The position numbers and the translations under genes are program-made. A stretch of 64,000 nt of DNA from Streptomyces sp. A1277. Lineage in GTDB: Bacteria; Actinomycetota; Actinomycetes; Streptomycetales; Streptomycetaceae. The notes below the pieces were generated by a model that was not told the origin of the DNA, searched no databases, and saw nothing but the letters and a program-made list of their open reading frames with translations. The stretch is taken from positions 62,001 through 126,000 of the forward strand of contig NZ_SSBI01000006.1 of NCBI RefSeq assembly GCF_004795015.1. Direction: 5' to 3'. This document shows, piece after piece, positions 1 to 7,671 of the stretch; positions within the stretch are counted from its first letter, which is position 1; each line of letters opens with the position of its first letter.

Positions 1-637
1 GCCGGCCGACGAGGTCCTCCTCGTACGCCCGATCCGCGGCGTCGGCGATGTCCTCCTTCGCGAGGGCTTGCGGGGTGGTGGCGTCGGTGCCGCTCGGGGT
101 GCGGGTGGTGACCGTGCCGTGGTAGCAGAAGGAGGACGACGCCCCGGGGCAGTCGTAGGAGTCCTTGGTGCGGATGGTGAGGAGTACCCCGGCGTTCCGC
201 TCCGGCCGCTCCCAGCCGTCGGGGATGGGCAGGGTGATGCCGTTGAGCTGGTCCACGAGCACCGTGGGGTCCTCGTCCGCCGGTGAGTCGTCCGGGGAGG
301 GGCTGTCGTCGCCGGGGGCCTCGTCGTCCGTGCCGGTCCGCGCGGGCGTGGAGTGGGCGTGCGGGGTCGCGGGGTCGTCCTTCCCGGTGAGCAGGACGGC
401 CCCGGTCACGACGGCGCCGACGACGACCGCACCGGCCGCCACGAGCGCGACGGCCCGTGCGCCTTTGCCGCCCTTTCCGCCCGCCGGCGCGGCCGGCTGC
501 TGGTGGGCGGCGTACGGCGGGGCGGGGGCGGGTGCGACGGCGCGGGTGTGGGCGGTCCAGGCCGTGCCGTCCCACCAGCGCTCGCTGCCGGGCGCGGACG
601 TGTCCGGGTACCAGCCGGGCGGTGTCGCGTTGCTCAT
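1..637 (-). CDS. DUF2510-type single-pass membrane protein, C-terminus cut by window edge
   Basis: The visible 212 codons begin at ATG 637 and run off the left edge. The N-terminus carries a PPGWYPDTSAPGSERWWDG stretch, which is the DUF2510 signature of actinobacterial membrane proteins. A Pro/Ala linker (about residues 34-52) and a Gly/Lys patch precede one transmembrane helix at about 61-86. An acidic Ser/Asp/Pro linker (about 87-125) and the start of an extracytoplasmic domain follow, with two cysteines (about 163 and 171). The function is unknown. The layout, cytoplasmic DUF2510 then helix then linker then outer domain, suggests a small envelope protein. The stop codon lies outside the window. 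Confidence 0.8.
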   Translation of the reverse strand, partial: MSNATPPGWYPDTSAPGSERWWDGTAWTAHTRAVAPAPAPPYAAHQQPAAPAGGKGGKGARAVALVAAGAVVVGAVVTGAVLLTGKDDPATPHAHSTPARTGTDDEAPGDDSPSPDDSPADEDPTVLVDQLNGITLPIPDGWERPERNAGVLLTIRTKDSYDCPGASSSFCYHGTVTTRTPSGTDATTPQALAKEDIADAADRAYEEDLVGR

Positions 638-675
638 CGCCCCACTCTAGAAGAGGCCCCGCCCGCCCGGGCCCG

Positions 676-1464
676 CTACAGGGGAGTGACGTAGGCGCCG
701 GAGATGCCGCCGTCCACCAGGAAGTCGGTGGCGTTGACGAACGAGGAGTCGTCGCTCGCCAGGAAGGCGACGGCGGCCGCGATCTCGGTCGCCTCGGCGA
801 ACCGGCCGAGCGGGATGTGCACCAGCCGGCGGGCCGCCCGCTCCGGGTCCTTGGCGAACAGCTCCCGCAGCAGCGGGGTGTTGACCGGCCCCGGGCACAG
901 CGCGTTGACGCGGATGCCCTCGCGGGCGAACTGGACGCCCAGTTCACGGGTCATCGCCAGCACCCCGCCCTTGGAGGCGGTGTACGAGATCTGCGAGGTC
1001 GCCGCGCCCATCCGGGCCACGAAGGAGGCGGTGTTGATGATGGAGCCGCGGCCCTGGCGGCGCATGTAGGGCAGGGCGGCCTTGCAGCACAGGTAGACGG
1101 AGGTGAGGTTGACGTCCTGGACGCGTTTCCACGCCTCCAGTTCCGTGGTGAGGATGGAGTCGTCGTCGGGCGGCGAGATGCCGGCGTTGTTGAACGCGAT
1201 GTCGACCGAGCCATAGGTGTCGTCGGCGACCCGGAACAGCTCCGCGACCTGTCCGGGGTCGGTCACGTCGACGCGTACGAAGGTGCCGCCGACCGCTTCG
1301 GCCGCCGCCTCGCCCGCCGCCGCGTCGATGTCGCCGCAGACGACGTGGGCCCCTTCGGAGGCGAGCCGGTGGGCGGTGGCCAGGCCGATGCCGCTGCCTG
1401 CGCCGGTGATGACGGCGGTGCGGCCGACGAGGCGGCGGCAGATGATCCCGTGGTCCGTGGTCAT
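676..1464 (-). CDS. SDR-family NAD(P)-dependent oxidoreductase
   Basis: This is a 262-residue classical short-chain dehydrogenase. The nucleotide-binding TGAGSGIG motif is at residues 20-27, NNAG at 92-95, catalytic Ser near 147 and YTASK with Tyr161/Lys165. The ATG starts 6 nt after the stop of the upstream aldehyde dehydrogenase gene, and its ribosome site GGAGG lies inside that gene's end, so the two are translationally linked. The substrate cannot be read from sequence. Its place after the ligase and aldehyde dehydrogenase genes suggests oxidation or reduction of an alcohol or keto intermediate of the same amine-degradation route. A 3-oxoacyl reductase-like annotation would be equally compatible. 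Confidence 0.85.
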   Translation of the reverse strand: MTTDHGIICRRLVGRTAVITGAGSGIGLATAHRLASEGAHVVCGDIDAAAGEAAAEAVGGTFVRVDVTDPGQVAELFRVADDTYGSVDIAFNNAGISPPDDDSILTTELEAWKRVQDVNLTSVYLCCKAALPYMRRQGRGSIINTASFVARMGAATSQISYTASKGGVLAMTRELGVQFAREGIRVNALCPGPVNTPLLRELFAKDPERAARRLVHIPLGRFAEATEIAAAVAFLASDDSSFVNATDFLVDGGISGAYVTPL

Positions 1465-1470
1465 TGCGGT

Positions 1471-2835
1471 TCAGACCTCCGTACTGAGGAAGACGTTCTT
1501 GGTTTCGGTGAAGGCGGTGAGGGCGTCCGGGCCGAGCTCGCGGCCGATGCCGGACTGCCTGAACCCGCCGAACGGGGTCCAGTAGCGGACCGCCGAGTGG
1601 GAGTTGACGGAGAGGTTGCCCGCCCTGACGGCCTGGGAGACACGCAGGGCGCGGCCGACGTCCCGTGTCCAGAGCGAGCCGGCGAGACCGTATTCGGTGG
1701 CGTTGGCGAGCCGGACGGCGTCCGCCTCGTCCTCGAAGGGCAGCAGGACGGCGACGGGCCCGAAGACCTCCTCGGTGGCGACGGGTGCGTGGGGCGGGGT
1801 GTCGGTGAGGACGGTCGGCGGGTACCAGAAGCCGGGGCCCTCGGGGGCGGTGCCCCGGATCGCGGCGGCGCCCTCGGGGACGTATCCGCGCACCCGGTCC
1901 AGCTGGGTACGGGAGATGAGCGGGCCCATCCGGGTCCTCTCATCGGCGGGGTCGCCGACGACGACCGCCTTGAGGGCCGGGGCGAGGAGTTCCAGGAAGC
2001 GGTCGTACGCGGAGCGCTGGACGAGGATGCGGGTGCGGGCGCAGCAGTCCTGGCCGGCGTTGTCCAGGAAGGCGAGGGGGGCGGCTGCCGCGGCGGCCTC
2101 GATGTCGGCGTCGGCGAAGACGATGTTGGGGCTCTTGCCGCCGAGTTCGAGGGTGAACCGCTTGAGGCGGTCGGCGCACTTGGCCATGATCCGCTTGCCG
2201 GTGCGGGTGGAGCCGGTGAAGACGATCTTGGCGACGTCCGGGTGTTCGACCAGGGCGTTGCCGGCCTCGTCGCCCGCGCCGGGCAGCACCTGGAAGAGGT
2301 GTTCGGGCAGGCCCGCCTCCAGGGCGATGTCGGCGAGCCTGAGGGCGGTCAGCGGGGTGGTCTCGGCGGGTTTGAGGATCACGGCGTTGCCGGCGGCGAG
2401 GGCGGGGGCGGTGCCCCAGGCGGCGATCGGCAGGGGGAAGTTCCAGGGGGCGATGACGCCGACGACGCCGAGGGGTTCCAGAAGGGTGAGGTCGATGCCG
2501 CCGGGGACGGGGATCTGCCGGCCGCTGAGCCGTTCCACTCCCCCGGCGGCGTAGTCGAGCAGGTCGCGGACGTTGCCGGCCTCCCAGCGGGCGTTGCCGA
2601 TGGTGTGCCCGGCCTCCTCGACCTCCAGCAGGGCCAGCTCCTCGGTGCGGGCGTCGACGGCGGCGGCGAACCGGCGCAGCAGCCGGGCCCGGTCGGCGGG
2701 GGCAAGGGCGGCCCACGTCCGCTGGGCGGCGGTGGCGCGGGTGACGGCGGTGTGCACGCCGGCCGCCGAGGTGGCGGGGACGGTGGCGACGGTTTCCCCG
2801 GTCGCCGGGTTCAGGACGTGGTGCTCGTGGATCAC
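1471..2835 (-). CDS. NAD(P)-dependent aldehyde dehydrogenase
   Basis: This 454-residue ALDH superfamily enzyme has all key residues: PWNF with Asn132, KPAE with Lys155, ELGGKSP with Glu230, FTGST, and nucleophile Cys264 in the GQxC motif. It is likely to oxidise the aldehyde formed from a gamma-glutamylated amine, as ALDHs in gamma-glutamyl polyamine or ethanolamine routes do; the exact substrate is inferred from the neighbouring glnA4. Translation starts at GTG 2835, with GAGG 5 nt upstream. This start sits inside the last unit of a 41-bp tandem repeat derived from the end of glnA4, so the ribosome site is itself repeat sequence. The length is slightly short for the family (usually 470-500). 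Confidence 0.9.
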   Translation of the reverse strand: MIHEHHVLNPATGETVATVPATSAAGVHTAVTRATAAQRTWAALAPADRARLLRRFAAAVDARTEELALLEVEEAGHTIGNARWEAGNVRDLLDYAAGGVERLSGRQIPVPGGIDLTLLEPLGVVGVIAPWNFPLPIAAWGTAPALAAGNAVILKPAETTPLTALRLADIALEAGLPEHLFQVLPGAGDEAGNALVEHPDVAKIVFTGSTRTGKRIMAKCADRLKRFTLELGGKSPNIVFADADIEAAAAAAPLAFLDNAGQDCCARTRILVQRSAYDRFLELLAPALKAVVVGDPADERTRMGPLISRTQLDRVRGYVPEGAAAIRGTAPEGPGFWYPPTVLTDTPPHAPVATEEVFGPVAVLLPFEDEADAVRLANATEYGLAGSLWTRDVGRALRVSQAVRAGNLSVNSHSAVRYWTPFGGFRQSGIGRELGPDALTAFTETKNVFLSTEV

Positions 2836-2949
2836 TCGGGCCTCACAGGCTTTCGAAGAAGCGGCGCTCGGGTCACTCGGGCCTCACAGGCGTTCGAAGA
2901 AGCGGCGCTCGGGTCACTCGGGCCTCACAGGCGTTCGAAGGAGCGGCGC
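2832..2949. repeat. 41-bp direct tandem repeat, 2.9 copies, covering the 3' end of glnA4
   Basis: Units lie at 2832-2872, 2873-2913 and 2914-2949 (last one partial). The first two differ by one base (ctttcg versus cgttcg) and the third by one base (gaagg versus gaaga) before diverging. The third unit contains the genuine last codons (SFERL) and stop of glnA4. The other two are extra copies of that gene end placed in the spacer before the aldehyde dehydrogenase. Each copy contains a TGA in the original phase. Confidence 0.95.
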
Positions 2950-4292
2950 AGTTCCCAGTCGGTCACCGCCGCGTCGAAGGCGTCCAGTTCGACGCGGGCC
3001 ATGGTGCGGTAGTGCGCCACGACGTCCTCGCCGAAGGCTTCCCGGGCGATCTCGCTGTCCTCCCAGAGGGCGGCGGCCTCGCGCAGGGTGGCGGGGACCT
3101 GGTCGTAGCCGGCGGTGTAGGCGTTGCCCTCGCAGGGTTCGGGGAGTTCGAGTTCGTGCTCGATGCCGTGCAGGCCGGCGGCGACGAGGGCGGCGACGGC
3201 CAGATACGGGTTGACGTCGCCGCCGGGGAGCCGGTTCTCGAAGCGCAGCGAGGGACCGTGGCCGACGACGCGCAGGGCGCAGGTCCGGTTGTCGTGGCCC
3301 CAGGCGACGGCGGTCGGGGCGAAGGAGCCGGGGCGCAGCCGCTTGTAGGAGTTGATGTTCGGTGCGAGGAGGAGGGCGAGGTCGCGCAGGGCGGCGAGCT
3401 GGCCGGCCAGGAAGTGCCGCATCACCGGGGACATCGCGCCGCTCTCACCGGCCATGACGGATCGTCCGGGATCGTCGGTGGAGCGGAGCGAGAGGTGGAT
3501 GTGGCAGGAGTTGCCCTCGCGCTCGTTGAACTTGGCCATGAAGGTGAGCGCCATGCCTTCCTGGGCGGCGATCTCCTTGGCACCGGTCTTGTAGATGGCG
3601 TGCTGGTCGCAGGTGACCAGGGCCTCGTCGTAGCGGAACACGATCTCGTGCTGGCCGGGGTTGCACTCGCCCTTGGCGGACTCGACGGCGAGGCCGGCGC
3701 CCGCCATCTCGTTGCGGATGCGGCGCAGCAGGGGCTCGACGCGGCCGGTGCCGAGGACGGAGTAGTCGACGTTGTACTGGTTGACGGGGGTCAGGTCGCG
3801 GTAGCCGCGGTCCCATGCCTGTTCGTAGGTGTCCTTGAAGACGATGAACTCGAGTTCGGTGCCGGCGTGGGCGGTGTAGCCGTGCGCGGCGAGGCGTTCG
3901 AGCTGGCGGCGCAGGATCTGCCGGGGTGCGGCGGCGACGGGCGAGCCGTCGGCCCAGGCGAGGTCGGCGAGGACCATCGCGGTGCCGTCGTGCCAGGGCA
4001 CCCGGCGCAGGGTGGTGAGGTCGGGGCGCATGGCGAAGTCGCCGTAGCCGTTGTCCCAGGAGGACATGGCGTAGCCGTCGACCGTGTTCATGTCGGTGTC
4101 GACGGCGAGGAGGTAGGCGCAGCCCTCGGTGCCGTGCCGCACGACCTCGTCGAGGAAGAAGGGGGCGGCGAAGCGTTTGCCCTGGAGCCGTCCCTGCATG
4201 TCGGGGAAGGCCAGGACCACGGTGTCGATCTCACCGTCGTGCACGAGGCGGCGCAGGTCTCCGAGGGCGAGCGGGGCTGTTCGGTCGGACAC
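2925..4292 (-). CDS. glnA4: GlnA4-type gamma-glutamyl amine ligase (glutamine synthetase-like)
   Basis: This 455-residue glutamine synthetase-fold protein shows the metal and substrate motifs of the family: GTELEF (Glu146/Glu148), GECNPGQHE (Glu209, Glu216), CHIHLSL (His264), KRLRPGSFAP (about 317-326) and RFENRLPGG (Glu352). It is closer to the GlnA2/3/4 paralogues than to true GlnA. GlnA4 of S. coelicolor is known to gamma-glutamylate ethanolamine and GlnA3 to do so for polyamines. The adjacent aldehyde dehydrogenase and SDR fit GlnA4, so ethanolamine is the favoured substrate. The start is GTG 4292 with GAGAGGA 7 nt upstream. The gene is divergent from an amidotransferase hydrolase. Its 3' end is duplicated downstream (2832-2949). 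Confidence 0.85.
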   Translation of the reverse strand: MSDRTAPLALGDLRRLVHDGEIDTVVLAFPDMQGRLQGKRFAAPFFLDEVVRHGTEGCAYLLAVDTDMNTVDGYAMSSWDNGYGDFAMRPDLTTLRRVPWHDGTAMVLADLAWADGSPVAAAPRQILRRQLERLAAHGYTAHAGTELEFIVFKDTYEQAWDRGYRDLTPVNQYNVDYSVLGTGRVEPLLRRIRNEMAGAGLAVESAKGECNPGQHEIVFRYDEALVTCDQHAIYKTGAKEIAAQEGMALTFMAKFNEREGNSCHIHLSLRSTDDPGRSVMAGESGAMSPVMRHFLAGQLAALRDLALLLAPNINSYKRLRPGSFAPTAVAWGHDNRTCALRVVGHGPSLRFENRLPGGDVNPYLAVAALVAAGLHGIEHELELPEPCEGNAYTAGYDQVPATLREAAALWEDSEIAREAFGEDVVAHYRTMARVELDAFDAAVTDWELRRSFERL

Positions 4293-4401
4293 GGTCGGGT
4301 CCTCTCCTCACGGGCCGGCGGACGGTCCAAATCTATGGGCAGGGCGGCGGTTGTGGGTACGGTGCCGGGGTGTTCCGCGCGCCGCTTCGAGGAGGCATCC
4401 G

Positions 4402-5124
4402 GTGAACCGTCCGCTGATCGGGATCAGCACCTATCTGGAGGCGTCGGTGCGCTGGGGCGTGTGGGAGCTGCCCGCCGCGCTGCTGCCCGCCGGGTACGCG
4501 CGGATGGTGCGCGAGGCCGGTGGCCTGGCCGTGCTGCTGCCGCCGGACGCGCCGGAGCTCGCGGCCGAGGCGGTGGCGCGGCTCGACGCGGTGGTGGTGG
4601 CGGGCGGGCCGGATGTGGAGCCCGCGCGCTACGGGGCCGGGCGCGATCCGCGGACCGGGCCGCCGGCGCCGGAGCGTGACGCCTGGGAGGCGGCGCTGAT
4701 CGGTGCGGCGCTGGAGTCCGGGACGCCGTTGCTGGGGATCTGCCGGGGGTTGCAGTTGCTGAACGTGGTGTGCGGCGGCGCCCTGACGCAGCATCTGGAC
4801 GGGCACGCGGGCCCTGACGGGGCGACGGGCGTGTTCGGCTCGCACCCGGTGACGCCGGTGCCGGGCACCCGGTACGCGTCGCTGGTGCCGGACGTGTGCG
4901 CCGTCCCCACGTACCACCACCAGGCCGTCGACCGGATCGGCGCCGGCCTGGTGGCCTCGGCGCACGCGGCGGACGGCACGGTGGAGGCGGTCGAACTGCC
5001 CGGCGACCACTGGGTGCTGGGAGTGCAGTGGCATCCGGAGGCGGGCGACGACCTGCGCGTGGTGCGGGGCCTGGTGCAGGCCGTCGCTTCCCGGGAGGCC
5101 CGGCTAGCCGAGCCGGTGGCGTAG
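4402..5124 (+). CDS. Gamma-glutamyl-gamma-aminobutyrate hydrolase family protein (class I glutamine amidotransferase)
   Basis: The 240-residue protein is a class I amidotransferase of the PuuD type. The nucleophile elbow GICRG contains Cys114, and His211/Glu213 (WHPE) complete the triad. PuuD-like enzymes release glutamate from gamma-glutamylated acids, so this would be the last step after GlnA4 and the aldehyde dehydrogenase. GTG 4402 is chosen because GGAGG (4391-4395) stands 6 nt upstream; earlier in-frame starts lack a site. It is transcribed divergently from glnA4 across about 110 bp and its last 21 bp overlap convergently with the phosphotransferase gene. Hydrolysis specificity is inferred from family and context. 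Confidence 0.85.
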   Translation: MNRPLIGISTYLEASVRWGVWELPAALLPAGYARMVREAGGLAVLLPPDAPELAAEAVARLDAVVVAGGPDVEPARYGAGRDPRTGPPAPERDAWEAALIGAALESGTPLLGICRGLQLLNVVCGGALTQHLDGHAGPDGATGVFGSHPVTPVPGTRYASLVPDVCAVPTYHHQAVDRIGAGLVASAHAADGTVEAVELPGDHWVLGVQWHPEAGDDLRVVRGLVQAVASREARLAEPVA

Positions 5125-6066
5125 CCAGTCCAGGGCGGCGGCGCCCTGGGCCGCCTGGAACGCCCGGAGCGTGGGCAGGCCGGGCGGGGCGGGACGCAGC
5201 GCGTGCTCCGCGAAGTACCCGGCCACGGCGGCGAGTACGGCGGTGACCGCGTCCGGGTCCGCGTCCCGGCCGAGCGGGTGGGCGGTGAACAGGGCCTCCG
5301 GGTCGGGGCCGACCGGTCCGGCCGCGTACCCCTGGGCCGCCACGCAGGGGAGCATCACCAGCAGGTCGAACCAGGGGGCGGCGCGCACCGCGTGCGGCCA
5401 GTCCACGAAGACGACCCGGTCCCCGGTGAGCAGGATGTTGTCGGCGCGCAGGTCGCCATGGGCAAGGGTGCCCCCGGTGGCGGCCCGCGCCCAGCCGGAC
5501 TCCAGTTCCGCCAGGGTTCCGAGCCGGCGCGCCGCCCAGGGGTCCAGGCCCGTGGTGTCGCCCGCCGCGTGCAGGGTCCGCCAGCCGGTGAACGTCGTGG
5601 ACTTGCTCCCGGCGGCGGGCGGCGCGTCGGCCGGGGCCGGGGTGAGGAGGCGGACGAGGCCGCCGAGGGCCGCCAGGACGCGGTCCAGTTCGTCCCGGTC
5701 CCAGGGGACGCGGGGCTGGCGGCCCTCGATGTCCTCCAGCACGAGGGCGACGCAGGTGCCGTCGTCGTACGAGCCGAGCAGCCGGGGCACCGGGGCGTGG
5801 GGCGGCAGGTCGGCCGTGTGGCGGATCTCGGCGCGGTGCAGGTCCGGGCTGTCCGGGTTCACCTCGGCGCTCACGGCCTTGACGAAGGCGCGGCCGCCGT
5901 TGGCGAGCCGGACGCGGGCGGCGACCCCGGGCGAGAAGCCGCCGTTCTGGGTGCGGGCCCCGACGACCGGGGCGCCGAGGATGTCCTCGACGCCGCTGCG
6001 GACGGCGGCGGGCAGGTCGGCCCAGTGGTGGCGGACGCCCCGGGCGGGCGGTGCGGTGGCGGTCAT
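5104..6066 (-). CDS. Aminoglycoside phosphotransferase/choline kinase-like protein
   Basis: The 320-residue protein has the APH/protein-kinase-like fold signature: GGFSPGVAARV nucleotide loop (about 42-52), LAHGDLRADNILL with His203, Asp205 and Asn210, and VFVDWPHA with metal-binding Asp222. Members phosphorylate small molecules such as choline, homoserine or antibiotics; this substrate is unknown. ATG 6066 is preceded by GGAAGGA. It lies 50 nt after the GNAT gene on the same strand, probably one transcript, and its end overlaps the oppositely oriented hydrolase gene by 21 bp. Confidence 0.8.
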   Translation of the reverse strand: MTATAPPARGVRHHWADLPAAVRSGVEDILGAPVVGARTQNGGFSPGVAARVRLANGGRAFVKAVSAEVNPDSPDLHRAEIRHTADLPPHAPVPRLLGSYDDGTCVALVLEDIEGRQPRVPWDRDELDRVLAALGGLVRLLTPAPADAPPAAGSKSTTFTGWRTLHAAGDTTGLDPWAARRLGTLAELESGWARAATGGTLAHGDLRADNILLTGDRVVFVDWPHAVRAAPWFDLLVMLPCVAAQGYAAGPVGPDPEALFTAHPLGRDADPDAVTAVLAAVAGYFAEHALRPAPPGLPTLRAFQAAQGAAALDWLRHRLG

Positions 6067-6116
6067 CGCTCCATCCTTCCGGGGCCGGGGTGGGCGGGCC
6101 ACCGGTTTGGCGCTGC

Positions 6117-6593
6117 TCAGTCGGCCGTCCACGTCAGCGGCATGGGGCCCGTGGGGTCGCCGTAGCCCAGGGAGCGGTAGAGGCCCTCGCCCTCGGGGGT
6201 GGCGGTCAGGTTGATCCGGGAGCAGCCGGCCTCGACGAGGTGGTCGTGGACGGCCTGGAAGGTCTGGCGGGCGTATCCCCGCCGCCGGTGCGCGGGGTCG
6301 GTGGCGACCGAGGCGATGTGCCCGGCGTAGGGGCCGCGGCCGGGCCTGGGGAGGGACCACATGTACTGGCCCACCGTGCTGGACAGCAGCCGATCCCCGG
6401 CGTCGATCACATAGGCGACGAAGTGCGGGTCGGTGCCGAGCCGTTCACGGAAGTACGCCTCGCACTGCGGGGTCCAGTCGGCCTCCGGGACGATGCCCGC
6501 CGAGGCGAGCATGATCCGGCGCAGGCGGGTGACCTCGGCGGCGTCGTCCGCGCCGGCCCGTCGCAGGTGCGGCGCGGTGGTCACGGGGCTCAC
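6117..6593 (-). CDS. GNAT-family N-acetyltransferase
   Basis: The protein has 158 residues from GTG 6593, chosen over an upstream TTG (6629) because AGGA sits 7 nt before it. The acetyl-CoA signature is visible as HIASVATDPAHRRRGYARQ (motif A with the R/Q-x-x-G-x-G/A pyrophosphate loop), followed by INLTATPEGEGLYRSLGY, the typical C-terminal motif B. The acceptor substrate is unknown. It precedes the phosphotransferase gene on the same strand. Confidence 0.85.
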   Translation of the reverse strand: MSPVTTAPHLRRAGADDAAEVTRLRRIMLASAGIVPEADWTPQCEAYFRERLGTDPHFVAYVIDAGDRLLSSTVGQYMWSLPRPGRGPYAGHIASVATDPAHRRRGYARQTFQAVHDHLVEAGCSRINLTATPEGEGLYRSLGYGDPTGPMPLTWTAD

Positions 6594-6665
6594 GGGGTGG
6601 TCCTTTCGGTGGGGTGCCGGGCCCTGCAAGGGTGCCGTGCCCCGCCGGGCGCGTCGCCCCGTTTT

Positions 6666-7601
6666 TCAGGCACCGGCAGGTGTCCCCGTCCTCGTCAGCG
6701 TGAGCAGGTCGCGGGCCGGGCCCGTGGGGCGGTGGCCCGCCGGCCAGACCGCGCGCAGCTGGCGCCGCAGCCGGGCCCCGGCGATGGGGACCTTGACCAG
6801 GCGGCGGGCCGACAGCTCCTCGCCGAGCGCCAGCTCGCTCAGCACACAGGGGCCCGCGCCGCTCTCCGCCGCACCCTTGAGCGCGGTCGTCGAGGAGAGT
6901 TCCAGGAGCGGCTGGGCCAGGGGGCCGTGCACGGCGAGCGCGGCGTCCAGGACCTGGCGGGTGCCGGAGCCGTGCTCGCGCAGGATCAGCGGGGTCGCGG
7001 CCAGTTCGCGCGGGGTCAGCGGGGTGCGGCGGCGGGCCCAGGCGTGGGAGGGGGCGACCACGACGACCAGGCGGTCGTGGGCGATGACGGTGCCGTCGAG
7101 CCCTTCCGGTACGGACAGGCCCTCCACGAAGCCGAGGTCCGCGTCCCCGGTCAGCAGCCGCTCGGCGACCACGGCGGAGTTCCCGGCGAGCAGCGAGACG
7201 GCGGTGCCGGGCCGTTCGGCGCGCAGGGCGATGAGCCAGCCGGGCAGCAGGTATTCGGCGATGGTCATGGAGGCGGCGACCCGCAGCCGGGAGTCGCGGC
7301 GGACCCGCAGCGCCTGGGCGCCCGCGTCGAACGCCTCGGCGGCCTCCACGACCCGGCGCGCCCAGTCGGTGACCAGTGCGCCCGCGTCGGTGAGCCGGGA
7401 GCCCCGGGGCGAGCGGTCGAGGAGGGCGAGGCCGAGCTGCCGTTCCATCGAGCGGATGCGGCTGCTGGCGGCGGGCTGGGTGATGCCGACGTCACGGGCG
7501 GCCCGGCCGAGGCTGCCGTGCCGGGCGACGGCGAGAAGCAGCTCCAGCGCGCCGAGATCGGGCACCCGGTGGGACAGGAGGGCGGGCGGATCGCTGGACA
7601 T
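6666..7601 (-). CDS. LysR-family transcriptional regulator
   Basis: The protein has 311 residues with an N-terminal winged HTH (about residues 15-75; ARHGSLGRAARDVGITQPAA is the recognition region) and a C-terminal periplasmic-binding-like effector domain (about 100-300). It is divergently transcribed from the TDT-family transporter gene across only 70 bp. That is the classical LysR arrangement, so it very likely controls that transporter and itself. The effector is unknown; sulfite, sulfate or an organic anion would suit the transporter family. The start is ATG 7601 with AAGGTGG upstream. Confidence 0.9.
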   Translation of the reverse strand: MSSDPPALLSHRVPDLGALELLLAVARHGSLGRAARDVGITQPAASSRIRSMERQLGLALLDRSPRGSRLTDAGALVTDWARRVVEAAEAFDAGAQALRVRRDSRLRVAASMTIAEYLLPGWLIALRAERPGTAVSLLAGNSAVVAERLLTGDADLGFVEGLSVPEGLDGTVIAHDRLVVVVAPSHAWARRRTPLTPRELAATPLILREHGSGTRQVLDAALAVHGPLAQPLLELSSTTALKGAAESGAGPCVLSELALGEELSARRLVKVPIAGARLRRQLRAVWPAGHRPTGPARDLLTLTRTGTPAGA

Positions 7602-7671
7602 AAGTCCACCTTATGACCTCATAGGGCAGCGCTCCCTGGTGGGGCCCTGCCCGGCCCCGGAGAATCGTGGC

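Noticed and set aside
457-3012. Very long open frames antisense to known genes (for example 457-3012, 9379-12366, 22383-25268, 38816-42445, 48523-51249, all +)
   Set aside because: They are mirror frames of high-GC genes on the other strand (aldehyde dehydrogenase, betaine transporter, helicase, dop/mpa, metH): low-complexity Gly/Arg/Val composition, no recognisable domains, no ribosome sites.
6594-6665. Terminator with gtttttc between the LysR and GNAT genes
   Set aside because: The T-run is on the plus strand while both genes are on the minus strand, and no convincing stem precedes it.
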